Of a DNA stretch of 64,000 nucleotides, positions 1 to 8,215 are shown in pieces. The notes below the pieces were generated by a model. It ran no database searches, was not told the origin of the DNA, and saw only the letters and a program-made list of their open reading frames with translations. Position 1 is the first letter of the stretch; every line of letters starts with the position of its first letter. Both the position numbers and the translations under genes were made by a program. Location of the stretch: contig DAINPP010000012.1 in the NCBI GenBank assembly GCA_036743375.1, positions 1 to 64,000 of the forward strand, read 5' to 3'. The stretch comes from DAINPP01 sp036743375 (GTDB taxonomy: Bacteria > Thermotogota > Thermotogae > MWEM01).

Positions 1-11
1 TGTGAGAGGGA

Positions 12-41
12 TGATACTTGGAGGGATTCCTCCAAGTATCA
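12..41. terminator. Perfect 13-bp inverted repeat, possible terminator
   Basis: The two arms (12-24 and 29-41) pair perfectly around a 4-nt loop, just beyond the stop of the minus-strand DUF3298 gene. Neither side has a clear T-run, so its action as an intrinsic terminator is not certain; it may be a 3' stabilising hairpin. Confidence 0.55.
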
Positions 42-61
42 CTCTACTCGATTATCTCCGA

Positions 62-715
62 TTAGAAATATTTTGGATTCAAGTTGTCCTTTAAATCGTC
101 CAGTGGAATTTCAAATGTGAGAAATCCATAATAATAGGGCGTATATTCATATTCCTGAAAGACGAATACCAGCTGATCATCTTTCAGATAAAATTCGGTG
201 TTTTCGTCGATCCCTTTGAACTCAACATCATCAAATATGGGGATTTCTTTTTCTTTGATCTCCTTCTGCATGAAATCGAAGATTCTGGTTCTGTAATCAG
301 TTCCGGTAAGGAGATCTGCGAGTGTCAGTTTTTCTCCCGTTGCAGGATCAAAGACATAGCCGAGGAGGAGGTGCATCCCATGTGCCGCGTGATAATAATA
401 CACATATTGGGTGGTTGTAAAACTGACCGTTTTTTCGTTTTGGGATGTCATCGTGGCTTCTGATATATAAACTGACTTGTCCCAGCCGCTGAAGCCCTCT
501 GAAGTATCTTCAGAGTCATTTAAAAGTGCAAACGAATCTGAGTAGAGTGTGTCGTTGATCGCCTTTAGCGGTTTGTCATTTTCATCATTGAAAGTCAGCG
601 TGAAAGAGGGCACCGTTATCTTCATCGTTCGCTCCGTTAATTCTGTTACCTCACCAGCAGCAAAGACTGTAACTGAGAAAGCTATTAAAAAAATGAAATA
701 AACTATTTTTTTCAT
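62..715 (-). CDS. Exported DUF3298/DUF4163-type protein
   Basis: A 217-residue protein with a signal peptide (Lys-Lys then a hydrophobic core, cut near AAG at about residue 20). The middle carries a YYYHAAHG-type segment, and the C-terminal half has 'FYLKDDQLVFVF' followed by YYYGFLTFEIPL. This matches the DUF3298 fold of the PdaC/RsiV group, which is found in envelope proteins and often in regulators of lysozyme or deacetylase activity. No catalytic domain is attached, so it is a stand-alone binding-type domain outside the membrane. The start is set by AGGAGG nine bases before ATG. It follows the deaminase-like gene by 17 bases on the same strand and is probably cotranscribed. Family assignment is by pattern memory; the function is unknown. 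Confidence 0.72.
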   Translation of the reverse strand: MKKIVYFIFLIAFSVTVFAAGEVTELTERTMKITVPSFTLTFNDENDKPLKAINDTLYSDSFALLNDSEDTSEGFSGWDKSVYISEATMTSQNEKTVSFTTTQYVYYYHAAHGMHLLLGYVFDPATGEKLTLADLLTGTDYRTRIFDFMQKEIKEKEIPIFDDVEFKGIDENTEFYLKDDQLVFVFQEYEYTPYYYGFLTFEIPLDDLKDNLNPKYF

Positions 716-732
716 CTGTGCATTCCTCCTGT

Positions 733-1698
733 TTAAATAAGTTTTTCGGAATAGGCAAAAGTTCCAAAGCCGCCACCGCTGTGGAGGAAAAGAACTTTTT
801 TATAGCCTTCTTTTTTGGATTCCTGAATCATTCCGTCAAATGCCTTTGCCGTGTAGACCGGATCAAGGAGTAAACCGGTCTTCAGCATGAGAGATTTTAT
901 CCAGGAGAGTCCATTTTCTGTCGGTACGGCGTATGCTTCTCCGGTGTAACCGTCTATGATCCGTATTGCTTCGTCGGGTATCTTTTCGGGGATGAATTCT
1001 TCATTTTCATATTCTTTAAGAATTTCTCTGACATGGGATTTGAAGTCTTCCGCCGGTGTAAGGGTGACATTGATTCCGATGAGATCGCATGTGATGTTGA
1101 AATGATTCAAGCCGGCCAACAATCCAGCGTACGTTCCACCACTGCCGACAGGGCAGAAGATGGCATCAAAGTCGTTCAGATTTGTCTGTTGTATCATTTC
1201 CTCAACGCAACGCAGATAACCGAGCGAACCGATGGCGTTCGAACCACCTTCCGGTATGACATAGAACTTTTCCGGCTCCGCCTGTGTCAATTTCAAGGCA
1301 TTCATGAGATTATCCCTTTCTTTATACTGTTCCGGTGTAATCCAATGTATTTCCGCTTCGAGCAGGTTGTCAAGAAAAAGATTTCCCTCACCCTTTTCAG
1401 GCTCAACACCCCTTAGGAACAGAACGGGTTTCATTCCGAGTCTTCTCGCCGCAAAAGCGGTTGCCCGGCAATGATTTGACTGGATCCCACCACATGTACA
1501 TACCGTTTCTGCCCCCCTTTCTTTTGCGTCGTAAAGCAGATATTCAAGTTTTCTGATCTTGTTTCCACTTCCGACGAACTCTGTCAGATCGTCCCTTTTT
1601 ACCGAGATCTCCAGATTTGGAACATCCGCTTCGAGTTTTTGTATCGGTGTCGGAAGATTTGCGATGCTTAAATGTCTTTTTAACATGGTTTTATTCAT
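733..1698 (-). CDS. PLP-dependent deaminase, D-cysteine desulfhydrase/ACC deaminase family
   Basis: A 321-residue fold type II PLP enzyme. The PLP lysine lies in SGNKIRKLEYL near residue 50, followed by GGIQSNHCRATA, the family's substrate/PLP phosphate segment. The glycine-rich PVGSGGTYAG at about residue 185 would hold the PLP phosphate. Known members either open 1-aminocyclopropane-1-carboxylate or split D-cysteine into pyruvate, sulfide and ammonia. In anaerobes without plant contact, D-cysteine desulfhydrase is the more likely job, but the residues that separate the two activities cannot be judged safely here. The start is ATG behind AAAAGGGGG. A bidirectional terminator lies upstream, so it probably has its own promoter or depends on readthrough. 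Confidence 0.85.
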   Translation of the reverse strand: MNKTMLKRHLSIANLPTPIQKLEADVPNLEISVKRDDLTEFVGSGNKIRKLEYLLYDAKERGAETVCTCGGIQSNHCRATAFAARRLGMKPVLFLRGVEPEKGEGNLFLDNLLEAEIHWITPEQYKERDNLMNALKLTQAEPEKFYVIPEGGSNAIGSLGYLRCVEEMIQQTNLNDFDAIFCPVGSGGTYAGLLAGLNHFNITCDLIGINVTLTPAEDFKSHVREILKEYENEEFIPEKIPDEAIRIIDGYTGEAYAVPTENGLSWIKSLMLKTGLLLDPVYTAKAFDGMIQESKKEGYKKVLFLHSGGGFGTFAYSEKLI

Positions 1699-1720
1699 GA
1701 ACTAACCCCCTTTTATGCGA

Positions 1721-1754
1721 AAAGAGGCGTTCAACATCAGATGAACGCCTCTTT
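1721..1754. terminator. Bidirectional hairpin terminator
   Basis: Arms 1721-1733 and 1742-1754 form a perfect 13-bp stem (AAAGAGGCGTTCA and its complement) with an 8-nt loop. A/T runs at the stem base serve either strand. It ends the aminotransferase transcript on the minus strand. Confidence 0.85.
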
Positions 1755-1771
1755 ATATGATTCCATATCCT

Positions 1772-2920
1772 TTAATGTGCTTGTTTAAATTTACCCAACA
1801 GTTCCAGAGCTTTCTTCAGATCCTCAACGGATGAGGCATAAGAAAGTCTCATAAACCACGGGGCGTGGAAGGCACTGCCTGGAATAAGGGCGATTCCGTA
1901 ATTTTTAATGAGATCCATCGTCAATTCGTCGTCGTTCTCATAAGAATCCTTTACCCAACTAAAATTCATAAAGACATAAAATGCCCCATTTGGCTTACAG
2001 TATTCGATGCCTATGTCGTCGAGTCCCTTCGTCATCATTTCTCTTCTTTCCTCAAAGGATTTTCTCATATATTCCGTATCAACACTTAATGCCTTTAAAG
2101 CGGCTTTTTGCGTGATGGAGTTGATATTCGAAGAGAGATGAGACTGCATCTTTCCTATTTCTTTTGCTATCTCCGTCGGAGCCGCTACATAGCCGCATCT
2201 CCAACCGGTCATGGCATGCGATTTTGAAAATCCGTTGATGGTGATCGTCTTTTTAAACGCCTCACCAACCGTTCCAAGGCTGATATGATTTCCTTCATAG
2301 ATCAGGTTGGCATAAATTTCATCTGAAATCATCCAGATGTCATTTTCCACGGCAACCTCGGCAATCCCTTCAAGAACTTCTCTCGAATAAACGGTTCCCG
2401 TCGGATTGCTTGGAGAATTCACTATCATCGCCTTTGTTTTTGATGTTATGAGTGCCCTCAGGGTGTCAATATCCGGCTGGAAATCATTTTCTATGGTCGT
2501 TTCCACGAAAACCGGCGTACATCCGCACATCTCTACCTGTGGGGCATAACTGACCCAATCAGGTGTGAAAATGATGACTTCGTCTCCTTCGTTTGTGATG
2601 GCATAAATTGTTTCATATAATGCCTGCTTACCTCCGTTACAAACGATGACCTGATTTGGCTCATAAGGCAATGAATACGTCTTGTTCAACAGATCGGCAA
2701 TTCCTTTTCTGAGTTCGGGGATTCCAGCCGCTGGTGTATATCGCGTAAATCCATCTCGAATTGCCTGAATGCCTGCCTCTGAAACAGATTCAGGAGTCGA
2801 AAAATCCGGTTCACCTGCGGTCAGCCTGATGATCTCCTTACCCTGAGCCTGTAATTCCTGAGCGAGCTGAGTATACTTCAACGTAATAGAGAATGGTATC
2901 CTGTTCAATTTTGTTTTCAA
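1772..2920 (-). CDS. Class I/II PLP aminotransferase (aspartate aminotransferase family)
   Basis: A 382-residue fold type I aminotransferase. Visible landmarks are TAGEPDFSTP near the N-terminus, NPSNPTGTVYS (carboxylate-binding Asn), SDEIYANLIYEG (the Asp that contacts the PLP pyridine nitrogen), INGFSKSHAMTGWRCGY with the PLP lysine, and a C-terminal FMRLSYASS with the substrate-carboxylate Arg. It probably transfers amino groups between aspartate, glutamate or related amino acids and 2-oxoacids; substrate range cannot be read from sequence. The start is taken as TTG at 2920 because GGAG lies eight bases before it; an in-frame GTG at 2929 would overlap that site. It lies 25 bases after the anti-sigma-like gene, so they may be cotranscribed. 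Confidence 0.9.
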   Translation of the reverse strand: MKTKLNRIPFSITLKYTQLAQELQAQGKEIIRLTAGEPDFSTPESVSEAGIQAIRDGFTRYTPAAGIPELRKGIADLLNKTYSLPYEPNQVIVCNGGKQALYETIYAITNEGDEVIIFTPDWVSYAPQVEMCGCTPVFVETTIENDFQPDIDTLRALITSKTKAMIVNSPSNPTGTVYSREVLEGIAEVAVENDIWMISDEIYANLIYEGNHISLGTVGEAFKKTITINGFSKSHAMTGWRCGYVAAPTEIAKEIGKMQSHLSSNINSITQKAALKALSVDTEYMRKSFEERREMMTKGLDDIGIEYCKPNGAFYVFMNFSWVKDSYENDDELTMDLIKNYGIALIPGSAFHAPWFMRLSYASSVEDLKKALELLGKFKQAH

Positions 2921-2945
2921 TCGTTTCACTCCAGACTTTATCGAT

Positions 2946-3659
2946 TTAATAGTCCATTTTTACTGCTACGACTATTTTGTTATCTTCGCTGACCGGATTG
3001 CTGTAGATATTTTCCAGTTCCCTGTCTACCGGTAATCCGAATTTCGTTTTCAACGTACCATTCATATCAAAATTACTTGAGAATGGAATTGGCGTATAAG
3101 CAGTCTGCTCATTATAAGTCGGGAATTTTACATTCAACGCGTTCTTGTTTCCGGAACCAAATTTTGAAGTGCTTATCAAGCCGATGGATAAAATCGATAT
3201 GCCTACAACCGCAGCAACGGCTCCCCAGGTGAAAAATTGATTTTTCCCCTGATTCTGAACCGTGTTCTCATCTTCAATCAACTCGTTCAGCTTATTATAA
3301 AAATCGTTCGCAACATTCAACTCTTCTACTCGTTCACCATCATCTGCATCTGAACATTTTCCGGAAAGAAAATCAATATAAATCTCCTCAAGCTTATAGA
3401 CCTCAAGCTCCTTATTCTGGTTTACCCTGTCAACTACCTTAATGAATTTCAGGTAAACATCATCCGCCTTTTTTCCCGTCACGATCTCTTCGATAACATT
3501 GACACTGTGGAACTGACTGAAGCAGGCCGCACAAACATTAAGATGCTCTCTTACCATTTCCACTGCCTTTTTCTCATTACCATTGTGATAAATGTTCAGA
3601 ATTTCCACAGCGTTGCTTACATCAACACAGTCTGGAATCAAGGGACTTGAATTGCTCAT
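2946..3659 (-). CDS. Membrane-anchored zinc-finger anti-sigma-like protein
   Basis: A 237-residue protein with an N-terminal HLNVCAAC motif (His-x3-Cys-x2-Cys). This is the zinc-binding signature of ZAS-type anti-sigma factors. A single membrane helix follows near residues 145-165 (FFTWGAVAAVVGISILSIG), then about 65 residues outside. That architecture fits an RsiW/RskA-type regulator that holds an ECF sigma factor at the membrane. No sigma factor gene adjoins it: upstream is glyQ and downstream the aminotransferase. It could therefore act on a distant sigma factor or have lost its partner. A strong SD (GGAGGT, nine bases before ATG) sets the start. Confidence 0.7.
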   Translation of the reverse strand: MSNSSPLIPDCVDVSNAVEILNIYHNGNEKKAVEMVREHLNVCAACFSQFHSVNVIEEIVTGKKADDVYLKFIKVVDRVNQNKELEVYKLEEIYIDFLSGKCSDADDGERVEELNVANDFYNKLNELIEDENTVQNQGKNQFFTWGAVAAVVGISILSIGLISTSKFGSGNKNALNVKFPTYNEQTAYTPIPFSSNFDMNGTLKTKFGLPVDRELENIYSNPVSEDNKIVVAVKMDY

Positions 3660-3727
3660 TTCGTTATTACCTCCGATAAATAGAAAAACTCTCTCTCTAA
3701 AAGACCATGACGGAATACTAACTAAAT

Positions 3728-4591
3728 TTATTCTTTTATTTCCTTCTTAGGCTCTTTCAAATCAAGGTACGATTTTGCACAATTTATTGCCAGACGCCTG
3801 ATTTCCTTGATATAGCCCTGTCTCTGAGAAACAGAAATGGCATTTCTTGCATCAAGCAGATTGAAGTAATGTGCACACTTGACAAGCTGATCATATGCCG
3901 GCACGGGCAGATCATTCTCTATCAGATTTGTAAATTCCTTCTTGTGCAGGTCGAAGAGGTTGAATAGCAAATCGGTGTTGGCAATTTCAAAATTGTACTT
4001 CGAGTATTCAATCTCGTTTCTCTTGTAAAGTTCACCATATGTTGTATTTTCATTCCACAGCAGATCATAGACGTTTTCCTTGTTCTGGAGATACATGGCG
4101 ATTCTTTCTATCCCGTATGTGATCTCGAGTGTAACCGGCTTTAATTCGATACCGGCCACCTGCTGGAAATACGTGAACTGTGTGATTTCCATGCCGTCCA
4201 ACCAGACTTCCCAACCAACTCCCCATGCACCGAGTGTCGGTGATTCCCAGTTATCCTCAACAAATCGGATATCGTGTTCTGTCGGATCAATCAAGAGTGC
4301 CTTGAGTGATTCCAGATATATTTTCTGGGATTCCTCGGGTGATGGTTTGATAAGCACCTGATACTGGTGAAATCTCTGCATCCTGTTTGGGTTTTCCCCG
4401 TATCTGCCGTCAGTTGGCCTTCGACTTGGCTGAATGAAAGCGCAATTCCAGGGTTTGTCATCTAACACCCTGAAAAAGGTTGAAGGGTGATAAGTACCGG
4501 CACCCATTTCCATATCATAAGGCTGTTCGATAAAACATCCTCTTTTCGACCAGAATTCGTTCAAATTCTTTATCATGTCTTGAATAAACAA
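3728..4591 (-). CDS. glyQ: Glycyl-tRNA synthetase alpha subunit
   Basis: The catalytic alpha subunit of the bacterial alpha2beta2 glycyl-tRNA synthetase, which activates glycine with ATP and charges tRNA-Gly. After the start it runs FIQDMIKNLNEFWSKRGC, then QPYDMEMGAGT and QPSRRPTDGRYGENPNR, all typical of the class II core in GlyQ; GWEVWLDGMEITQFTYFQQ is also conserved. The start is TTG at 4591, eight bases after GGGAGGT; the ATG ten codons upstream would place that SD inside the gene. Length is 287 residues, normal for the family. The beta subunit gene glyS, which usually follows, is not next to it. Confidence 0.95.
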   Translation of the reverse strand: MFIQDMIKNLNEFWSKRGCFIEQPYDMEMGAGTYHPSTFFRVLDDKPWNCAFIQPSRRPTDGRYGENPNRMQRFHQYQVLIKPSPEESQKIYLESLKALLIDPTEHDIRFVEDNWESPTLGAWGVGWEVWLDGMEITQFTYFQQVAGIELKPVTLEITYGIERIAMYLQNKENVYDLLWNENTTYGELYKRNEIEYSKYNFEIANTDLLFNLFDLHKKEFTNLIENDLPVPAYDQLVKCAHYFNLLDARNAISVSQRQGYIKEIRRLAINCAKSYLDLKEPKKEIKE

Positions 4592-4625
4592 TGAATAATA
4601 CCTCCCGGTAAAATAATTCATCCCT

Positions 4626-4655
4626 ATTCTACCACAATCCCCGTATTTTGTTCAA
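4626..4655 (-). promoter_or_regulatory. Sigma-A-type promoter of glyQ
   Basis: On the minus strand a TTGAAC box (4655-4650) and a TAGAAT box (4631-4626) are separated by 18 bases. TGG precedes the -10, giving an extended -10 (TGN). Confidence 0.6.
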
Positions 4656-4693
4656 AAAGAAAGTCATTCTATTTACAGTGAATGCGGTATATA

Positions 4694-6124
4694 TCATCGG
4701 GAACTAATGGCTTTGCGTTTTTTTATCTGTATGGCGAGAAAAATACAGACGGCGGATATCACAAAAGACAAAACGATTACGAGTATTCTAACGGGACCTT
4801 CAACGGCAAGTGTTCCAAGATGATCGGACAGGAATTCGGTGATAAAACGTGAAAAATCGAGTAACGGGGTTAATCCTTTCAATATGATTGTTGCAAGAAA
4901 ATGCATATTCAGGGCATATGAGAGGAGTACCAGCATCATACAGATTATTATTAGGGGGATGATCGTCAGAGACATGACGAAACCCAGTGGAATCGACAGG
5001 AAAGGGATCGTCCTGAAGTTGATTGCGGTAATGGGGATGATAAAAAATAACGATCCCAGTACGGAAGTCTTTTTGATCAACTGATTTTGATTCTGTAATA
5101 GCTGATTCAGAACGAGAATTCCGATAACAGCTCCAAATGTCATCTGAAATCCGGCATTTAAGGCGAGGGATGGATCTGTGAATAGGATGATTATCCCACT
5201 CAGACCTATCACGTTCAGGGGCGAGATCGGATAATCAAACCATTTAAACAGCTGATAGAGGAAGAGCATTAGAAAAGCCCGGAATGAAGCGGGACCTGTT
5301 GCACAGATCAAGTAGAACAAGATCAGAAAGAGCATTTTTATAAAGATCGTCATTCTCGTGCCTGTCTTGAAAAATGAAAGGATGTAGGAAAAGATGAAAT
5401 AAGTGATAAAGAAATGGAATCCCGAAACGACAAATAGGTAGGAAATACCGGATGCGTTGATCATTGAACGTGTTGCCTTGTCCATCCCGAGACCGAGAAA
5501 CATCCCGGATGCAAATGAGCCGTTTGATTCACCGATGGCATTTCTGATAAATGAGACAAATGTGTTCGCGTAACCATCAAAATACTGCATTATTTTTGTT
5601 ATCACCCCGGGCGCATAGGGGTGGCTGAAATAATCTCCGTCCAGGAAGACACGAATAAAATTGAGATGACCACTTTTACTGTTCGTTCCGTTCAGGGCGA
5701 TGTAGTCCATTTCTCTTACAGAGGCATTTTCCGGGAGGAAGAGATAGAATTCACCAAAAGTCTCATACCATGTACCATCGCTCAGGAAAGAGACATCATT
5801 CAATCGGATGGAGGAATCTGTAACCTTACCGATCCGTGCAGTGATTGTACACTTCCCCTCTTCAAGTTCATAAAAAGGTTTATAAAGCAGGATACCACCG
5901 AGAAAGAACAGACAGACAAAAAAGAAAACCATCTGCCTTCTTTTTAACAGGTTGATCCATGAAAAAAAGATCAGGGAGGCCGAAAAAACCAGCAAAACCA
6001 CTATCAGGAAACCGCGGTTGAACAGAAAGGACTGGGCAAAGAGAATTCCCGAAAAGAACCCCGTAAACAGCAGGAATAGTGGAATGCTGTTCAGACTGCT
6101 CGATTTATTATTTGGTATAGTCAA
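4694..6124 (-). CDS. ComEC/Rec2-type DNA uptake channel, lacking the metallo-beta-lactamase domain
   Basis: A 476-residue polytopic membrane protein. Three N-terminal helices lead to an extracytoplasmic OB-like stretch (about residues 70-155). The Competence domain follows, with GMFLGLGMDKATRSMINASG, SYLFVVSGFHFF and TGPASFRAFLM, motifs typical of ComEC. ComEC passes single-stranded DNA through the inner membrane during natural transformation. Full-length ComEC is usually 700-800 residues and ends in a beta-lactamase-like nuclease domain; that domain is absent here. The gene starts at TTG and overlaps the upstream SPOR-like gene by 17 bases, so the two are translationally coupled. Confidence 0.85.
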   Translation of the reverse strand: MTIPNNKSSSLNSIPLFLLFTGFFSGILFAQSFLFNRGFLIVVLLVFSASLIFFSWINLLKRRQMVFFFVCLFFLGGILLYKPFYELEEGKCTITARIGKVTDSSIRLNDVSFLSDGTWYETFGEFYLFLPENASVREMDYIALNGTNSKSGHLNFIRVFLDGDYFSHPYAPGVITKIMQYFDGYANTFVSFIRNAIGESNGSFASGMFLGLGMDKATRSMINASGISYLFVVSGFHFFITYFIFSYILSFFKTGTRMTIFIKMLFLILFYLICATGPASFRAFLMLFLYQLFKWFDYPISPLNVIGLSGIIILFTDPSLALNAGFQMTFGAVIGILVLNQLLQNQNQLIKKTSVLGSLFFIIPITAINFRTIPFLSIPLGFVMSLTIIPLIIICMMLVLLSYALNMHFLATIILKGLTPLLDFSRFITEFLSDHLGTLAVEGPVRILVIVLSFVISAVCIFLAIQIKKRKAISSR

Positions 6125-7130
6125 ATATTTCCCTTGGATAACTTCCCGTGATATCCCTCTCGATTAAAGTGAGATACAGGTCCCTGAAATCAGATTTCAA
6201 TATATCGAGGTATTCTACGGCCTTCTTCCTGTTTGGGAAGATATCGATCTGCAGGGTATACTGAGATTTATTAGAGAAATTGATCGGGTATGAGTAAATG
6301 TATGCCGGTATTTCTTCGTTTCTGAGTTTCCATACGATCTTACTGATCTCTTCTTCACTTGGTGTGGAAAGTAATTGGATCCCGGCCCCATAATCCTGCC
6401 TTGAGGCCTCGAGACCGTTGAGTTCTTCGGGCATCTTAAATGTGTTTACAGCCGTATCGGTAGAGTTTTCGGTAGAAGAAGCGACTATCGTAGCGAGTAA
6501 TTGTTTTTTCCTCTCCTCCCACTGACTGAGCTCTTTTACCCAATCCGGTTCATAACTGCCGATCAGAAGGACATTATAATAATTCCCGCTTGATTTGGAA
6601 ATGACGTATTCCAGGCCACTGTCTTCTATTAATCGTAGGGCGGCCTTATCGTTACAGATATAATAGGACAATTTCTTAGCTGAACTGATCATCGTACTGG
6701 ACCGCGCAAAGAGTTCTTCAAAATTAAATTTCTGAACTTCAGCGACTTCCGGATTTTCCGATCCATCGGCTGTTTCCGGCCCCGGGTTTTCGGGTATTTC
6801 AGCATAATTAACGGTAGCGGTTACCGTCTCGTTTTCTTGTTGTGCATCTTTCAGAATCTCCATGTCATTGGTCAATCGCGTTATCTCGAGGTCCTTTTCA
6901 CGGTTTGAAGTTTTCAGCGTGTTGATCTGAACTGCAAAGAAGGCGACTGCAAAACTGAGAATAATCACTATTACCGCAAGAATGACGGTCAGATTTTTAC
7001 TCAATCCGACTTCAGCTGGTTGCTCACGTCTTTTTCTCGCCTGAGGCGGCCTCTTTTCCCTGCCGCTTCTTCCGGCTGAAGTAGCTGAGTTTTTATTAGG
7101 ATGTCGTTCTGCTGGTAAAAGATTTCCCAT
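6108..7130 (-). CDS. Bitopic membrane protein with SPOR-like C-terminus
   Basis: A 340-residue protein. It has a basic, Pro/Arg-rich cytoplasmic tail (1-45), one membrane helix (about 46-70, LTVILAVIVIILSFAVAFF) and a short coiled coil (70-100). An acidic linker leads to an extracytoplasmic part with two SPOR-like blocks. The second runs from AGIQLLSTPSEEEI through IPAYIY to YTLQIDIFPNRKKAVEYL, with the alternating pattern of a SPOR domain. SPOR domains bind glycan strands stripped of stem peptides at division sites. I infer a cell-wall or division role; the SPOR call is by shape, not by a strict motif. The start has GAGGGAAGAAT before ATG. Confidence 0.6.
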   Translation of the reverse strand: MGNLLPAERHPNKNSATSAGRSGREKRPPQARKRREQPAEVGLSKNLTVILAVIVIILSFAVAFFAVQINTLKTSNREKDLEITRLTNDMEILKDAQQENETVTATVNYAEIPENPGPETADGSENPEVAEVQKFNFEELFARSSTMISSAKKLSYYICNDKAALRLIEDSGLEYVISKSSGNYYNVLLIGSYEPDWVKELSQWEERKKQLLATIVASSTENSTDTAVNTFKMPEELNGLEASRQDYGAGIQLLSTPSEEEISKIVWKLRNEEIPAYIYSYPINFSNKSQYTLQIDIFPNRKKAVEYLDILKSDFRDLYLTLIERDITGSYPREIFDYTK

Positions 7131-7169
7131 ATTCTTCCCTCTTTTTATTGTATTTTAAATACTGAAATT

Positions 7170-8207
7170 TTAATAAATAGAAAAAAAAGAGATTAACAAC
7201 TCTTCAACATAATCTGAAGGCAGGCTTGTCATCTCGGAACAACCAAAAGTCTTGATCACTGGAAGTGAAATATTCTTTTCCTCACGAATATTCATCAAAA
7301 GTGTGTGAAAATCAAATTCACTCCTCTTTGAAATGGTCAATTTCTTCAGTTCTGATTCTATCTGATCGTATTGCTGCCGGGAAAGGTTACCCAGCCTGTA
7401 TGCGATATACAGTTCTATCCTTATTCCGGTGCTGAGTGCTGAGAGAAAATCCGCTTTCAGCCCGGTCGCATTCTGTATAAACGAGGCGAAAGTCTCGCCG
7501 GGAAAAAGGGATATGGCCTTTCTTACCGCACGTGCCCGTAAAAAATTACTTTCCCAGATCAACTCTGAGTAATGGTCCCAGTTGATCCTGTCATCAACCA
7601 GTTCGCTGAGTGATTTCTTTACGATGTGATAAAACCTTGAATCAAATCCCAATGCGATCGAATAGGCTGAAAGATGGGATTCACGGATATCATCTGTCGA
7701 ATAACTCGTGAGGAGCTCCGGGAAAATAGAACTCTTTTCAGGAATTCCCTCTACGGAAATTCTATCTTTTTTTCTGTCAAAATTCAGAAAAAATCGTCTT
7801 CTGTAATACCCTGTCAGTTGAGATAAAGGGGTTGTCGGAATGATCTCCAGTGATGCATCGGAGAGTGAGGTTCGGGCGACATAGCCACACAGATCTATTA
7901 AAGCACCACCACCGACGGCAACAATCTTCCTTGGCTTCTGTTCGGCACTCTGTATGGCATTGATCAGCTCAAAAACCCTGTCGATAGATTTACACCGCTC
8001 CCCTCCCGATACGGGATAGGCCTTTCTGAGGTTTTCAAATCTTCCTAATTCATCGGCCCATACAAACTTAAACCCTGTATCCACAATGACAAAGGCATCG
8101 GGGATATTCTCGATGTACCTGAAAATATCCCATACCTTTTCGTTCTTTCTGATATTAATGGTCGATTTACGTTCTACTGTCGTTTGAAACGAAAAAAAAC
8201 GATTCAT
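7170..8207 (-). CDS. 3-dehydroquinate-synthase-like protein with lost active-site residues
   Basis: A 345-residue protein that follows the AroB layout. IVAVGGGALIDLCGYVA (residues 95-111) matches the NAD-binding GGGxxGDLAGF loop, and IIPTTPLSQL (122-131) matches the VPTTLLAQ segment. The next AroB block (DSSVGGKTG) is replaced by TGYYRRRFFLNF. The three zinc ligands also seem gone. The E of the RSGxAEVIK helix is replaced in RESHLSAYSIALG. The GHTFGHA helix reads GETFASF. The LLHGEAV segment reads LSTGIRIELYI. It therefore probably does not make dehydroquinate and may be a structural or regulatory relative. Nine bases separate it from the M42 gene upstream. Confidence 0.65.
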   Translation of the reverse strand: MNRFFSFQTTVERKSTINIRKNEKVWDIFRYIENIPDAFVIVDTGFKFVWADELGRFENLRKAYPVSGGERCKSIDRVFELINAIQSAEQKPRKIVAVGGGALIDLCGYVARTSLSDASLEIIPTTPLSQLTGYYRRRFFLNFDRKKDRISVEGIPEKSSIFPELLTSYSTDDIRESHLSAYSIALGFDSRFYHIVKKSLSELVDDRINWDHYSELIWESNFLRARAVRKAISLFPGETFASFIQNATGLKADFLSALSTGIRIELYIAYRLGNLSRQQYDQIESELKKLTISKRSEFDFHTLLMNIREEKNISLPVIKTFGCSEMTSLPSDYVEELLISFFSIY

Positions 8208-8215
8208 ATGAACTC

